From: Odiellus spinosus
Taxonomy: Eukaryota > Arthropoda > Arachnida > Opiliones > Phalangiidae
Assembly (NCBI GenBank): GCA_963920705.1
Contig: OY987233.1
Span: 6,376,001-6,440,000, forward strand
Direction of reading: 5' to 3'
Length of the DNA stretch: 64,000 nucleotides
Part shown: positions 32,421 through 43,743 of the stretch, piece by piece
How positions within the stretch are numbered: the stretch's first letter is position 1
How the letters are laid out: the number at the start of each line of letters is the position of its first letter
The notes under the pieces: model-generated
The model's database searches: none
Told to the model about the DNA's origin: nothing
Seen by the model: only the letters and a program-made list of their open reading frames with translations
Made by a program: the position numbers and the translations under genes

Positions 32421-33520
32421 GGTTAAGACTTTCACGACCTGGAATACCTGGAAATTGGCCCAAAAGGTTAGGGAAAAGTCTGGGAATTTGAAAATTGACC
32501 CAGAAGGTTATGGAAAAGTTAAGGAATTTGAAAATTGACCCAAAAAGTTATGGAAAAGTCAGGGAATTTTGAAAATTGACCAAAAAGGTTATGGAAAAGT
32601 CAGGGAATTTTGAAAATTGACCAAAAAGATTATGGAAAAGTCAGGGAATTTTAAAATTCACACTAAAGGTTATGGAAAAGTCAGGGAATTTTAAAATTGA
32701 TCCAAAAGGTTATGGAAATGTCAGGGAATTTGAAAATTGATCCTGAAGGCCAGGGAAAAGTCAGGTAATTTAAAAATTGATCCAAAAGGTTATGGAAAAG
32801 TCAGGGAAATGGAAAATTCACCCTAAGGGTAATGGAAAAGTCAGGGAATTTGAAAATTGATCCTAAAGGTTATGGAAAAGTCAGGGAATTTTGAAATTGA
32901 TCCAAAAGGTAATGGAAAAGTCAGGGAATTTGAAAATTGATCCTGAAGGTCAGGGAAAGTCAGAAAATTTAAAAATTGATCCAAAAGTTTATGGAAAAGT
33001 CAGAGAATTGGAAAATTCACCCTAAAGGTTATGGAAAAGTCAGGGAATTTTAAAATTGATCCAAAAGGTTATGGAAAACCCAGGGAATTTAAAAATTGAT
33101 CCAAAAGGGTATGGAAAAGTCAGGGAATTGTAAAATTCACCCTAAAGGTTATGGAAAAGTCAGAGAATTTCAAAAATTGACCAAAAAGGTTATGGAAAAG
33201 TCAGGGAATTTTAAAATTGATCCAAAAGGTTATGGAAAAGTCAGGGAATTTGAAAATTGACCCAAAAGGTCAGGGAAATGTCATGAAATTTGAAAATTGA
33301 CTGAAAAGGTTATGGAAAAGTCAGGGAATTTGGAAATTGATCCGAATGGTTATGGAAAAGTCAGGGAATTGACCCAAAATGTTATGGAAAATGAGCCCAA
33401 ATGGTCAGAAAAATTAAATATATTGGTAATGTTAAGGAACTGTTTATGATTGGTTGTCCAATGAATTGCAACTTAATTATTATAAGCTGATAATATTTGC
33501 ATAAAGTTTTTTTTTTTCTG
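32421..33520 (+). mobile_element. Element-borne minisatellite locus 2 (GTCAGGGAATTTGAAAATTG type)
   Basis: Begins TTTCACGACCTGGAATACC-TGG and has about 25 units of 36-38 bp with AAAAGGTTATGGAAAAGTCAGGG. It ends in the same tail as locus 1 (AAGGAACTGTTTATGATTGG, then CCAATGAATTGCAAC). The dominant unit here has GTTATGG where locus 1 has GTCAGGG, so the two arrays expanded separately after dispersal. Confidence 0.88.
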
Positions 33521-33885
33521 AAATTTTTGGTAAACTATCGATCATTCGAAAAACATATTAATCCATATAGGTTTAAGAATTTGAATATGTAAAAATCGAA
33601 AAATATGATGCATTATGCAAGTTTTAAAATTTGAATACCGTGACATCGATGCATTTATACCCTGATAATCAGACTTTTCCGTGAACATAGCTGTACTGTT
33701 GGAACAACACTTCTACAGGAGCTCATAGAAATAACATTAGTTCAAAACTTCCTAAAAGATGGCTTCTCAATTCAATATTATTAAATATAATATTAAATTA
33801 TTTTTTATTGGAGGAGGTTTCCTATTAATATTTTAATCTCAATTTTAATCTTAGTTTAGAATAAATATATTTATTGGTAAGCCGT
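33521..33885. other. Unassigned sequence
   Basis: No feature recognised. Confidence 0.4.
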
Positions 33886-34384
33886 GACATGATGCCTATT
33901 GATTATATTTTTAGTTTTATCATCCGTATTCAATGTTTTATGCCTCTGAGTCGACACGTTCTTAAGAAACATCAAAATGAAAATTTCAAAAAATATAGAT
34001 AATTTTTTTGCCAATATATGACGTAGTTTATTTCTGGAACTTAATTAATGATATTTTTCGTAATAAAGTTAGTTGACTTTCAGGATTAAGTACTTTTAGT
34101 AAAAAGACCGCGCGAAAGTGCCAGAACGCGCGAGAATCAACCGTAAGCTCTATGCAATAGCGATGTAATCACGCGACCCTAGTGATGACGTAGTATTGCG
34201 GGGAATTTTTATTTTAAAAATTTCGAATATGGCGATTATAAAATATATATTTTTACTGTCGCGGTAATTTTGTTCTATGACATATTTATATATATTTTGA
34301 ATCGTTTTTTTAACGATCTTTCTGAAAATGTTACTCAATTTCCATTTGGAGTTCGTGAAAAATCCGTGGCAGCCTGACTTAAAA
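33886..34384 (-). mobile_element. Family D MITE, copy 4
   Basis: Nearly full length in complement orientation: from GTGACATGATGCCTATTG through CCGCGCGAAAGTG and CGCGACCCTAGTGATGACG to GTGGCAGCCTGACTTAA. It contains the uninterrupted CGTTCTTAAGAAAC segment that serves as an empty site for the A insertion at 38001. Confidence 0.9.
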
Positions 34385-34861
34385 ACTTTTTTGACTTTAT
34401 TTGTTTTTTAATGAGGGATTATGATGGAATTTCGTTTATGTCATTGAATTTTCGCCTTTCTTTAAAAGGTTTTAGCCTAAAGGCTTTAGATGATGGCGTT
34501 TTATTTGGTGATCGTTATTTCTGACTATGGGGGTTTTGGACAGCTGGAAAAGAGCAAAAATGATCCTATTCTTTAGAACCCCTCTTTTTTTGCCATGATA
34601 AGCCTTCATTGTGCTTACGAAGTTACCGAAGTAGCGTGCCTTTGATCGTTCATTATTGGAGGTATAAGATAGAGGATTCATCGACTGCATGCAGTAGAGT
34701 TCGAAAAATAACCTTTACTCTGGTAATTTACGATGTAAATTACACACACTTCTTATATTTTATAATTTTCCCTATATTTTCAATTTATTCCTTTAATTTC
34801 CTGTAATCTCGAGTATTTTCCTATATTTTATTTTTTTTTTTTTTTTCCAAGATTTTATTCA
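34385..34861. other. Unassigned sequence with a T-rich end
   Basis: No gene. The last part (34745-34830) has fragments like the 33-bp minisatellite (TATATTTTCAATTTATTCC, TTTCCTGTAATC) and a T20-like run. Confidence 0.4.
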
Positions 34862-35232
34862 TATTTGCGCCGCTGATAGAAGTCGAGCAAAATCCAAAAA
34901 TAACCCCTATTCTGAAATAGCTGTAACTTCTTTTTGCTATCACCTAGGCATAAACCGATAGCAGCATTAGAAAGAAGACATTCCCTAGATTAATTTAAAA
35001 TAATAAAATTGACATGAGCCACTCGTTAAAGATTATTCCGCCACTGATAGACATCGTGCAAAAATCCAAAAATAACCCCTATCTTAAAATGGCCGGAACG
35101 TTTCTCTACTATCACCTAGGCATAAACCGATAGCACCATTAGAAAGAAGACATTCAATTTGATTAATTTAAAATAATAAAACTGACATGAACCACTCGCT
35201 AAAGATTATTCCGGAACTGATAGAGCAAAAAT
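34862..35232 (+). repeat. Two tandem copies of a 173-bp unit
   Basis: GCCGCTGATAGAAGTCGAGC (34869) and GCCACTGATAGACATCGTGC (35040) begin two units that share AAATAACCCCTATC, CACCTAGGCATAAACCG and AGAAAGAAGACATTC. A third start follows at 35213 and runs into the T element. A diverged single unit is at 59865-60010. Confidence 0.9.
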
Positions 35233-35233
35233 C

Positions 35234-36382
35234 CAGGGTGACCACATTTTCCATAATTTATAATTTTTCATATTTTTCCAAAATTCCTTTGAAAAGCGTA
35301 TATTATATAATTTAATATTTGAACCCTATAATTTCAATAGGGATTCTCCTATATTTTCCTATAATTTCAATAGTAATTCTCCTATATTTTCCTATAATTT
35401 CAATAGTAATTCTCCTATATTTTCCTATAATTTCAATAGTAATTCTCCTATATTTTCCTATAATTTTAATAGTAATTCTCCTATAGTTTCCTGTAATTTC
35501 AATACTTAACTCTCCTATATTTTCCAATAATATCAATATTAATTCTCCTATATTTTCCTATAATTTCAATAGTAATTCTCCTATATTCTCCTATAATTTC
35601 AATAGTAATTCTCCTATATTTTCCTATAATTTCAATAGTAATTCTCCTATATTTTCCAATAATATCAATAGTAATTCTCCTATAGTTTCCTATAATTTCA
35701 ATAGTAATTCTCCTATATTTTCCTATAATTTCAATAGTAATTCTCCTATATTTTCCTATAATTTCAATAGTAATTTTCCTATATTTTGCTATAATTTAAA
35801 TAGTAATTCTCCTATATTTTCCTATAATTTCAATAGTAATTCTCCTATATTTTCCTATAATTTCAATAGGAATTCTCCTATATTTTCCTATAATTTCAAT
35901 AGTAATTCTCCAATATTTTCCTATAATTTCAATAGTAATTTTCCTATATTTTGCTATAATTTAAATAGTAATTCTCCTATATTTTCCTATAATTTCAATA
36001 GTAATTCTCCTATATTTTCCTATAATTTAAATAGTAATTCTCTTATATTTTCCTATAATTTAAATAGTAATTCTCCTATATTTTCCTATAATTTCAATAG
36101 TAATTCTCCTATATTTTCCTATAATTTCAATAGTAATTCTCCTATATTTTCCTATAATTTCAATAGTAATTCTCCTATATTTTCCTATAATTTCAATAGT
36201 AATTCTCCTATATTTTCCTATAATTTAAATAATAATTACCCTATATTTTCCTATAATTTCAATAGTAATTCTAGTATATATTGGTATTTTTATAAAAACA
36301 TTATCCCTTTTCCTATAAATCAATGATAAATTTCCTATATTAATACAATATTTTGGTGGTTGAACTTCCGTTTAACTTGCAA
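35234..36382 (+). mobile_element. T-type repeat element with 33-bp minisatellite, copy 2
   Basis: Starts CAGGGTGACCACATTTTCC. The array of the TAATTCTCCTATATTTTCC type runs from about 35320 to 36270 (about 28 units). The right flank ATAAAAACATTATCCC...GGTTGAACTTCCGTTTAACT matches that of copy 1. A higher-order block of several units appears duplicated (35760-35850 and 35935-36020, both with TTTTGCTATAATTTAAATAG). Confidence 0.85.
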
Positions 36383-37026
36383 CCCTCTGCGTTTAACTTA
36401 ATAATCTCTATGAAAACTTTTCTTCCCACGCCTTATTCCTACAATATTCGATATTGATTGAAAAATGAGTTTTAGACCCTTATATTTCTTTCTTTTCTAT
36501 CAAAAATACCTGAAGAGTCTGTAAAGAACCGACCTTAACTGCTCTTATTTCGTGGTAATTTCGGCCCTGGCGATATCATCATTCTTTTCATCCTAACAGT
36601 TTGAGAATGATATATAGATTTTATCCTGCGTTTAAGGTTGTAATGATCGAACGATAAAACCGAAATCATATAATATATACCTATTGATTTATTACCAATT
36701 GCAATTGGAATTGACAACACGGATAAAGGTACGGGCTTACTTCTATCTGGATAGAAATAAATCATAGAGTTAAGGGGTGACCTAGTTTTCAACGTGTTGC
36801 TAATTCGATGGGTGATACTAGGGATATTTCCCGAATTTATCGGAGAAACATTTACTTATCGAAAATGCACGAACTTCTACATTATAATAAAGTGATACTG
36901 TCACGAAATTTCAGAATTTGAGCAGAATTTTCAGAGAAATCGTTAAAAATCAATTAAAGGTACTTTTTTCGTAACATTAAGTTCATTAAAACACCATTAT
37001 TCCAGAATAAACCGTTCATTTCCCCC
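36383..37026. other. Unassigned sequence, no gene seen
   Basis: A minus-strand frame of 85 codons at 36535-36792 has no recognisable motif and is of chance length. Confidence 0.4.
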
Positions 37027-37433
37027 TTAAAGTGTGAATGCGAGTGTTTTTTATCGATTCCTTTTCGTTTAAATAGGCCTAATCGACTAATAAACAAAAT
37101 TTACAGGCTAATATTAAACTAGAAATAAATTGAAAATTTACCCAGAAAATAGGATTAGCTGGATTCATGGAGATCTTCAATATATTCGCATTAATGGGTC
37201 ATCGACAAATGAGCAAAGGCTTGTCATTAAGACGAGATCTCCGTGAGACTAACAATAACATTCGATTGGTCGCTGACCCATCAATGCAATGAAATTCAGG
37301 TCATCTCCATGAATCCAGCTAAGCCTATTTTGATGGTAAGTTTATTATTGTTATGTACTGTTGGATTAGGCCTATTTATACGATAAGGAATCGATATGAA
37401 ATCACTTGGTGTTAGGTTGCATTCTCCGTTTAA
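37027..37433. mobile_element. Family A MITE, copy 6
   Basis: TTAAAGTGTGAATGCGAGTG left end, AGGTTGCATTCTCCGTTTAA right end, palindromic core intact. Confidence 0.92.
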
Positions 37434-37904
37434 GCAGGGCTTTTATGTTAAGTGACGTCAATCACAAAACCACGTGACTGTTTGGGAAAAGAAACAACGG
37501 GACATTTGGCGCGAAGAGAAGTATCTGCTGTGTCATATTGAATTTTATTGTCATTTATTGGTTTACAATAAACTTTTAAATGACTGTCTTCTGGAAATTT
37601 AAGACAGGATTTCAAGTAGTCACGTGATTTTGTAATTTACGTCAGAATATAGCTGCTTATGGGTATACTGTAGACCTTATATAACAGTTTTTTTAGTGCC
37701 ATATAAGATTGGTTGTCACCCGTTTCTCTTAATCCTATTGGTCCCAATATAAATTGGCCAATAAAAATAAATGGACCTTTACGGGGAGAAAAATCCACGG
37801 TTCACCTCGTAGTGAACATTATTTTTACAAGATACTCCTTCAAGCTAAACCAAAAGCTATATATTCACCAATTCGAAATAAAAACGAAAATAAAAAAATT
37901 AAAG
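37434..37904. other. Unassigned sequence, no gene seen
   Basis: Contains two CACGTGA words near 37470 and 37620 and overlapping short open frames in AT-rich sequence; no gene is supported. Confidence 0.4.
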
Positions 37905-38000
37905 TTCGGCTCTCACCATTTTTTTTATTATATTTTTATAGTTTTATCAAACTATTAAAACACCGTATTCAAAATTTTATACCTCTGGGTTGAAACGTTC

Positions 38001-38382
38001 TTAAAGGGAGCATGAAACCTAATAACAAGTGATTTTTTGATCGATTCCTTATCGTTTAAATAAGCCTAATCCGCCAATAAAAAGTTTACAAAACAAATAT
38101 TAAACTAGAAATAAATTTAAAAATTACCCGAAAAATAGGCTTAGCAGGATTCATGGCGATCCTGAATTGCCTCCAGGTCTAGCGACCAATGAGCAAAGGC
38201 CCGTCGTTCACGCGAGATCTCCACGAGACTTACAATCGCGTTCGATTGGTCGCTAGACCTTATACGCGAGGAAATCTAGTTTAATATTTATTCGTAAATA
38301 TTTTCACTAGTGGATTAGGCCTATTTAAACAATAAGGAATCGATAAAAAATCACTTGTTGTTAGGTTGCATTCTCCCTTTAA
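38001..38382. mobile_element. Family A MITE, copy 7, inserted in a D element at TTAA
   Basis: TTAA-AGGGAGCATGAAACC to GGTTGCATTCTCCCT-TTAA. The flanks CGTTC and CCAAAAAACTTCAAAATG are joined by a single TTAA in D copy 4, which demonstrates a TTAA target duplication. Confidence 0.95.
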
Positions 38383-38553
38383 CCAAAAAACTTCAAAATG
38401 GAAATATCCAAAATATATAAAATAATTTTATATTTCCGATATATGACGTAGTTTATTTCTGGAACGTAATTAACGATAATTTTCATAAAGAAGGTAGTTT
38501 TAAAGTACTTTTACGAAAAAGATCGCGCGAAAGCGACTTTAATCACGTGGAAG

Positions 38554-38871
38554 CAAGAATCCATTCAGGTTCCATAAGAATATGGGAAGGCCGCGATTCA
38601 ATAACCATCCTCCCAAACTTTGTAGCAAAAGTTCGTCCGCTTCGAATCGATTTTTCAAGTAAATCGCTCCTGACACCTATTATTAACCCGCGCCACTAAC
38701 GACCTTGACATAATATTTTTTGGGCAATAAAAATGGAGCCGACCGAAAAAAGATCTAAGCGTACAAATGTTGGGAAAATTTCAGACGAACTTTTGTTACA
38801 AAGTTTGGGAGGATGGTACCAGAGGCTAAAGCTATGCTCCCATATTCTTATGGAACCTGAATGGATTCTTG
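38554..38871 (+). mobile_element. Family I palindromic MITE, copy 3, perfect 7-bp duplication
   Basis: 318 bp from CAAGAATCCATTCAGG to CCTGAATGGATTCTTG, flanked on both sides by GTGGAAG (38547-38553 and 38872-38878), inserted in D copy 5. Confidence 0.95.
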
Positions 38872-39120
38872 GTGGAAGAATCAACTGTAGGATACAATAG
38901 CGAAATCACGCGACCATAGTGATGACGTAGTATTGCGGGGAATTTTAATTTTAAAAATTTCGAAAATGACGATTATAAAATATGTATTTTTATTGTTACA
39001 ATAATTTTGTTCTACGACATATGTATAAATATTTTGAATCCTTTTTTAACGATCTTTCCGAAAATGCTACTCAATTTCAATTTGGAGTTCGTGAAAAATC
39101 AGTGACAGCATCACTTTAAA

Positions 39121-39794
39121 AGCTGCTTGCGGTTTAAGAAAATTTACTATCGCCTAGGAATATATTTTTATTCTAAAATTTTAAAAATCGTATGTGGTTT
39201 CGTTCCGCGCAATTTGTTTTCGCGATTAGAGCGTCAATGAAGTTATTTCTGTGGCGGAATGATACGTCATGTTAAATCTGATATAGGAGTATATGAAATC
39301 TTTTTCTGCAAATTAACTTTACGATTATACGATTGCCTAAAGTTTACGTGAAATAGCTCCGCTTGTATAATAATTGGATTATTTGGAACGAATTTTAAAC
39401 TTAAATAAATAAAATCTTTGCCCGGTGTTATTTCTAAATCGGGTTTAAAGGCAGAATGAAGTGAAACATAATACAATTTAGGGACTTTTTTTATTGTTTA
39501 ACAACACGCAAAAGTGTATTATTTTTCAAACAGATTCAGCACTCTTCACTCTCCCTTCAGAGAATAAACCAACGCTGATTGCTATGATTTAGCGTTTGAT
39601 TTGAAAGCACCAAGCTTCACTGCGTGGTGATGTCATTGCATTGTCGTAAATTTCACGAGATATTTGCGGAAACTATAGATAAACAAACTTATATTTTCTA
39701 CTTCCTCTTAAATGTCCCGTAAACAATGAAAAGGGCTTTCGTTCCAATTTGCATATTTTGACCAATGAATATTATTATAGTTTTATATTTTTAA
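39121..39794. other. Unassigned sequence, no gene seen
   Basis: No feature recognised. Confidence 0.4.
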
Positions 39795-40045
39795 AGGGAG
39801 AATGAAAAACTGGTGATCGAAAAGTAGGCTTAAGGGGAAATAATATGGATAATCGATTCAGGAGCCAACTTTAGTAGTTTAAACTCAGCTTCTAGGTACT
39901 TCAGATCATTTCAGTCTTTTTCTAATTGATCTATATCTGTTAGAGGAAACTTCCAAGCAACCCTCGCGCGAGCTTCCAACGAGTGTCGCTTTCAAATCGA
40001 GTTAGTTCCGAATTAGGCTTAGCGTAAAAAAGTGAATTTTTTGAT
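39795..40045. mobile_element. Family A-related element, short and diverged
   Basis: Begins TTAAAGGGAGAATGAAAAAC, contains AAGTAGGCTTAAGGGG and, near the right end, AATTAGGCTTAGCG. The left end is A-like, but the core and right terminal block differ from the main family. Confidence 0.55.
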
Positions 40046-40071
40046 CGGTAATAGCTAGAATAATATATTTA

Positions 40072-40698
40072 CAAAAGTTTATCACTTTAACGCCCCGTAG
40101 CTTAATACTATCAGCAGAAGCCGATGAAACCCTCCTTTGAAGTCTGCTACTCTAATGTTCCATATAGCGCTCCTCTCTGTATGGGTAAAATTCCCAATTT
40201 TACGAGATCGGAGGGATCCAACTTCATACCCCCTGTCTACGGAAAATTGGAAATTCTCTCTCTCCACAAACGACGACGTTTTTTTCACGAACTCCAAGGC
40301 TGCTAGAGATATTCGCTCGACGAACTCCCGCTCCGAAAATATCTACCGTTAGGAGGCGCTTTTTGAAACTAACCCATACAGAGAGGGGTAGACAAGACCA
40401 GGGAGTAATAGACTTCAAAGGAGGGTTTCATCGGCTTCTGCTATCAGCAAAGGTCCAGGTAAATGTACCCGCAGATTCTGATTCGAGACACTCTAGCGGC
40501 CGCAGTCGCCGTGTGTAAATAGTGAACGAAGGAAGCGACACTCTTCGGAGAAATTCCGTAGTTGGGAGGGAAGACAATATAAGAAAGCGCGGCCCGCCAC
40601 GATGAAGAGATTTTTTGACTATTTTTAAGTGATGGACTATGACGTAAAACTGAACCTTTGCGTTATTTACTTTTATGGAATAAAGTGATATACTTTTG
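40072..40698. mobile_element. Family B MITE, copy 5, interrupted by C copy 1
   Basis: Ends CAAAAGTTTATCACTTTAAC and GTGATATACTTTTG. The CTCTAGCGGCCGCAGTCG block is present. The segment after the rare word GCGGCCCGCC is shortened relative to other copies. Confidence 0.9.
40115..40440. mobile_element. Family C MITE, copy 1, perfect 7-bp duplication
   Basis: 326 bp from CAGAAGCCGATGAAACCC to GGGTTTCATCGGCTTCTG, flanked by CTATCAG on both sides (40108-40114, 40441-40447). B copies without the insertion read CTATCAGCAAAGG, a clean empty site. No coding capacity; overlapping open frames recur in all C copies. Confidence 0.95.
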
Positions 40699-41110
40699 AC
40701 AACAGAAATTCAAATACATATCATTTTGTGAATACCATTGGCGGTAAATTATCGCGAGACTGTAAATTACCGCGAGACTGTAAATTACCAAGGTAATTTT
40801 ACAACTCTACTTATTACTACCATATTAGTAGTGAATTCGATAAAGAATCTACATAGAAAAACACTCGTTTAGGTTGTATTCTCACTTTATACAAAATATT
40901 TGTATTTCAAAGTACTAATTTTTTTACTACAATGTTCACACATTACGTCTCAGCTTTTCCACATTCTGTCAACACCCATTGAATTATGAAAAGCATAATT
41001 AATCAGTCCAGGGCGCGCCCTTTACGATAATATGGTCTCTAAGGTAACATCGTAAAACGAATGGACTTTCTAAGACAACGATTTGAACGCGAGGTAGAGA
41101 GAGAATATTA
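40699..41110. other. Unassigned sequence
   Basis: Contains a small tandem ACTGTAAATTACCGCGAG pair (40745-40790). No gene seen. Confidence 0.4.
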
Positions 41111-41199
41111 TTAAAGTGAAGCTGTCACTAATTTTCATCAATTCCAAATTGAAATTGGGTAGCATTTTCGGAAATATCGTTAATAAACGATTCAAAGTA

Positions 41200-41625
41200 C
41201 GGTCAGTCCTTCTAAATCTGAACTCTTCTATTTCTGAACACTTTCATTTAAAAATGTGTAACTTAACTTTGGTTGGGTCTATTTAAAGATGGAAGGGCTC
41301 ATTTTGTAGATTAAGAATTGGGGTTATTCAACACGCAGTTTCAAAACTCTAGTAAAAGACCCGGAGAAGATACGACCATAATTAGCCAACCGCCTAATTA
41401 ATTGGACCGTTTTAAGGGAATGTTTCAATTTACGGTCCGGGAAATAAGGTTTTACGAGCTTCGGAAAAATCACGGACTTACGCGTTCGATTTCTTCATAA
41501 CTTTTGAGTTTCCCGCTACAAAATAAACTCCTCAAACCCAGAATTTGGCCACAAACTCTTCGTGAAAACGTAATTTCAAAATATGTCTAAGAATTTCTTA
41601 TTCTGAACGGTGCGTTAAAATATAT
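41200..41625. other. Unidentified 425-bp segment inside D copy 6
   Basis: The D sequence leaves the family at AACGATTCAAAGTA and returns at TTGATTCTCGGGCG. The segment between begins near CGGTCAGTCC and ends TTATTCTGAACGGTGCG. It is unique in the window. No inverted ends or target duplication were recognised. It replaces about 130 bp of D sequence. Confidence 0.6.
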
Positions 41626-41870
41626 TGATTCTCGGGCGTTCTGGCACCAGTGATAAGGTCGCTTTCGCGCGGTCTTTTTTCGTAAAAGTACTTAGTCTAG
41701 AAAGTCAACTACCTTTCGAATAAAAATTATCTTTAATTACGTTCCAGAAATAAACTACGTCATATATAGGTAAAAAATGACCTATATGTTTTTGACATTT
41801 TAATTTTAAAGTTATTTAAGAACGCCTCAACCCTGAGGTATGAAATTTTGAAGATGACGTTTTAATAGTA

Positions 41871-42208
41871 AGAAGCCGATGAAACCCTCCTTTGAAGTCT
41901 ATTACTCCCGGGTCTTGTCTACCCCTCTCTGTATGGGTTATTCTCAAAAGGCGCGATTCGTACGCCTCCTAACGGTAGATGTTTTCGGAGCGGGAGCTCG
42001 TCGAGCGAATATCTCTAGCAGCCTTGGAGTTCGTCCAAAAAACGTCGTTGTTTGTGGAGAGAGAGAGAATTTCCAATTTTCCGTAGACAGGGGGGGATTA
42101 AGTAGGACCCCTTCTAACTCGTAAAATTGGGAATTTTACCCATACAGAGAGGAGCGCTATATGGAACATTGGAGTAGTAGACTTCAAAGGAGGGTTTCAT
42201 CGGCTTCT
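41871..42208. mobile_element. Family C MITE, copy 2, in a D element
   Basis: AGAAGCCGATGAAACCC to GGGTTTCATCGGCTTCT, inserted where D reads AATAGTATGATAAAAC. The flanks share GTAAGA-like bases, but the exact duplication is ambiguous because the first base of the element has changed. Confidence 0.88.
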
Positions 42209-42264
42209 TGTAAGATAAAACTAAAAATATAGTCCATAAAAAAATAGAGACAGCCTCACTTTAA

Positions 42265-42554
42265 AACAACGGCGGAACGTTACAATTGAGTCCTTAAGTA
42301 ATTAGCATACACGTGATAGTACCGGAAATGGAAACTGGGGAGGGGGAGCAAAAATCTAATTAGGACGGATGCCAGACTGAACGGTGCCCGCACAAATTAA
42401 AGCCACGAATACTTGCATTTTATAAATATTATTTATGGAAAATATGATTTAAGCATTTGTTTAAAATGAGGCTTGTCACCATTTGGTTCGAAGGATTTTA
42501 ATTAATTTAATATTTTAAATTTTTTTATAAATTTGAATTTAAAATGACAACAAT
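42265..42554. other. Unassigned spacer
   Basis: No feature recognised. Confidence 0.4.
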
Positions 42555-43265
42555 CAAAAGTCCATAAAAGTAAACAACGCCCAGTACCTTAATACTATCA
42601 GCAAATGTCCAGTTTTACGTCATAGCCCATCACTTAAAAATAGCCAAAAAAGTCATCACCCCTGTCTGTCTCGAGTGGTTTGGACTCTTCCTCGATGTTT
42701 TGAGTCAGGAGAGAGGGACGGAATTTAGGCGGGCCGCGCTTGGCTATATTGTCTTCCCTCCCAACTCCGAAGTTTCTACGCAGAGTGTCGCTTCCTTCGC
42801 TCACAACTTACACGGCGACTGTGGCCGCTAGAGTGTCTCGAATCAGATTCTGCAGGTACATTTACCTGGACCTTTACTGATAGTATCAGAAGCCGATGAA
42901 ACCCTCCTTTGAAGTCTATTACTCCCGGGTCTTGTCTACCCCTCTCTGTATGGGTTATTTTCAAAAAGCGCGATTCGTACGCCTCCTAACGGTCGATATT
43001 TTCGGAGCGGGAGTTCGTCGAGCGAATATCTCTAGCAGCCTTGGAGTTCGTCAAAAAAACCTCGTCGTTTGTGGAGAGAGAGAATTTCCAATTTTCCGTA
43101 GACAGGGGGTATGAAGTAGGACCCCTCCGATCTCGAAAAATTGAATTTTACCCATACAGAGAGGAGCGCAATATGGAACATTAGAGTAGTAGACTTCAAA
43201 GGAGGGTTTCATCTACTTCTGATAGTTTTAAACTACGAGGCGTTGTTTACTTTCATGGAATAAAT
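42555..43265. mobile_element. Family B MITE, copy 6, interrupted by C copy 3
   Basis: Left end CAAAAGTCCATAAAAG. The interior is in the orientation opposite to copy 1 (GACTGTGGCCGCTAGAGTG). The right end stops at CATGGAATAAATATAG without the final ACTTTTG. Confidence 0.88.
42897..43221. mobile_element. Family C MITE, copy 3, 7-bp duplication (6 of 7)
   Basis: 325 bp from CAGAAGCCGATGAAACCC to GGGTTTCATCTACTTCTG, flanked by ATAGTAT and ATAGTTT, in B copy 6 (empty site CTGATAGTATTAAGC). Confidence 0.93.
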
Positions 43266-43743
43266 ATAGTTGCAACAATATATATAGTTTTATTTTCGAT
43301 TGGAGACGTAGTTTCAATCCATGGTTTTTCATGGGCGTAACAGCTATTTTTCTATATATTATATTTGTGACGTTACGATGTGAAGTCACCTTTGATATCA
43401 ATTGTTACTCTCTGGGCGAAAGAGAACATTTTGCCATCTTTAATCTTTACTTATTGTGGACGCATAGATAGGGAACCTTTTAGTCTCTTTCGCGTGTCTC
43501 TAAACACCATAGAGTAAATAATGTTAAATTCTATATTATATAGACACAGGCGCTTTCTATATAACAACCAGTCTAGGATGGGGAAATAAATTATCGCGTC
43601 TTATACTATAAGCTTCGACCCATCTGGCTGGCATTAATTAATATTGGGGAAGCTCATTTTGAAGGCGTGTATTGGAAATATGGAATTATGGGCCAAATAT
43701 ATTTCAGAATATCTCCAGAAGTCTGTTTGACATAATGATCTTG
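43266..43743. other. Unassigned sequence, no gene seen
   Basis: No feature recognised. Confidence 0.4.

Larger units (their letters stand above)
37905..39120 (-). mobile_element. Family D MITE, copy 5, carrying nested A and I elements
   Basis: Complement orientation, ending GACAGCATCACTTTAAA. The A element lies at 38001-38382 and the I element at 38554-38871. Removing both leaves a D copy of about 500 bp, the family length. Confidence 0.92.
41111..42264. mobile_element. Family D MITE, copy 6, with an unexplained interior and C copy 2
   Basis: Both ends preserved: TTAA-AGTGAAGCTGTCAC and GACAGCCTCACT-TTAA, confirming TTAA flanks. The usual middle is replaced by unrelated sequence at about 41200-41625. 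C copy 2 lies at 41871-42208. Confidence 0.9.

Noticed and set aside
26291..36270. CRISPR-like regular repeats
   Set aside because: The arrays are contiguous minisatellites without unique spacers, in a eukaryotic context.
40124..40418. Overlapping 60-71 codon frames in the C elements, seen also at 41879, 42896 and 48143
   Set aside because: They recur only because the MITE recurs, exist on both strands, and carry frame-disrupting changes between copies.
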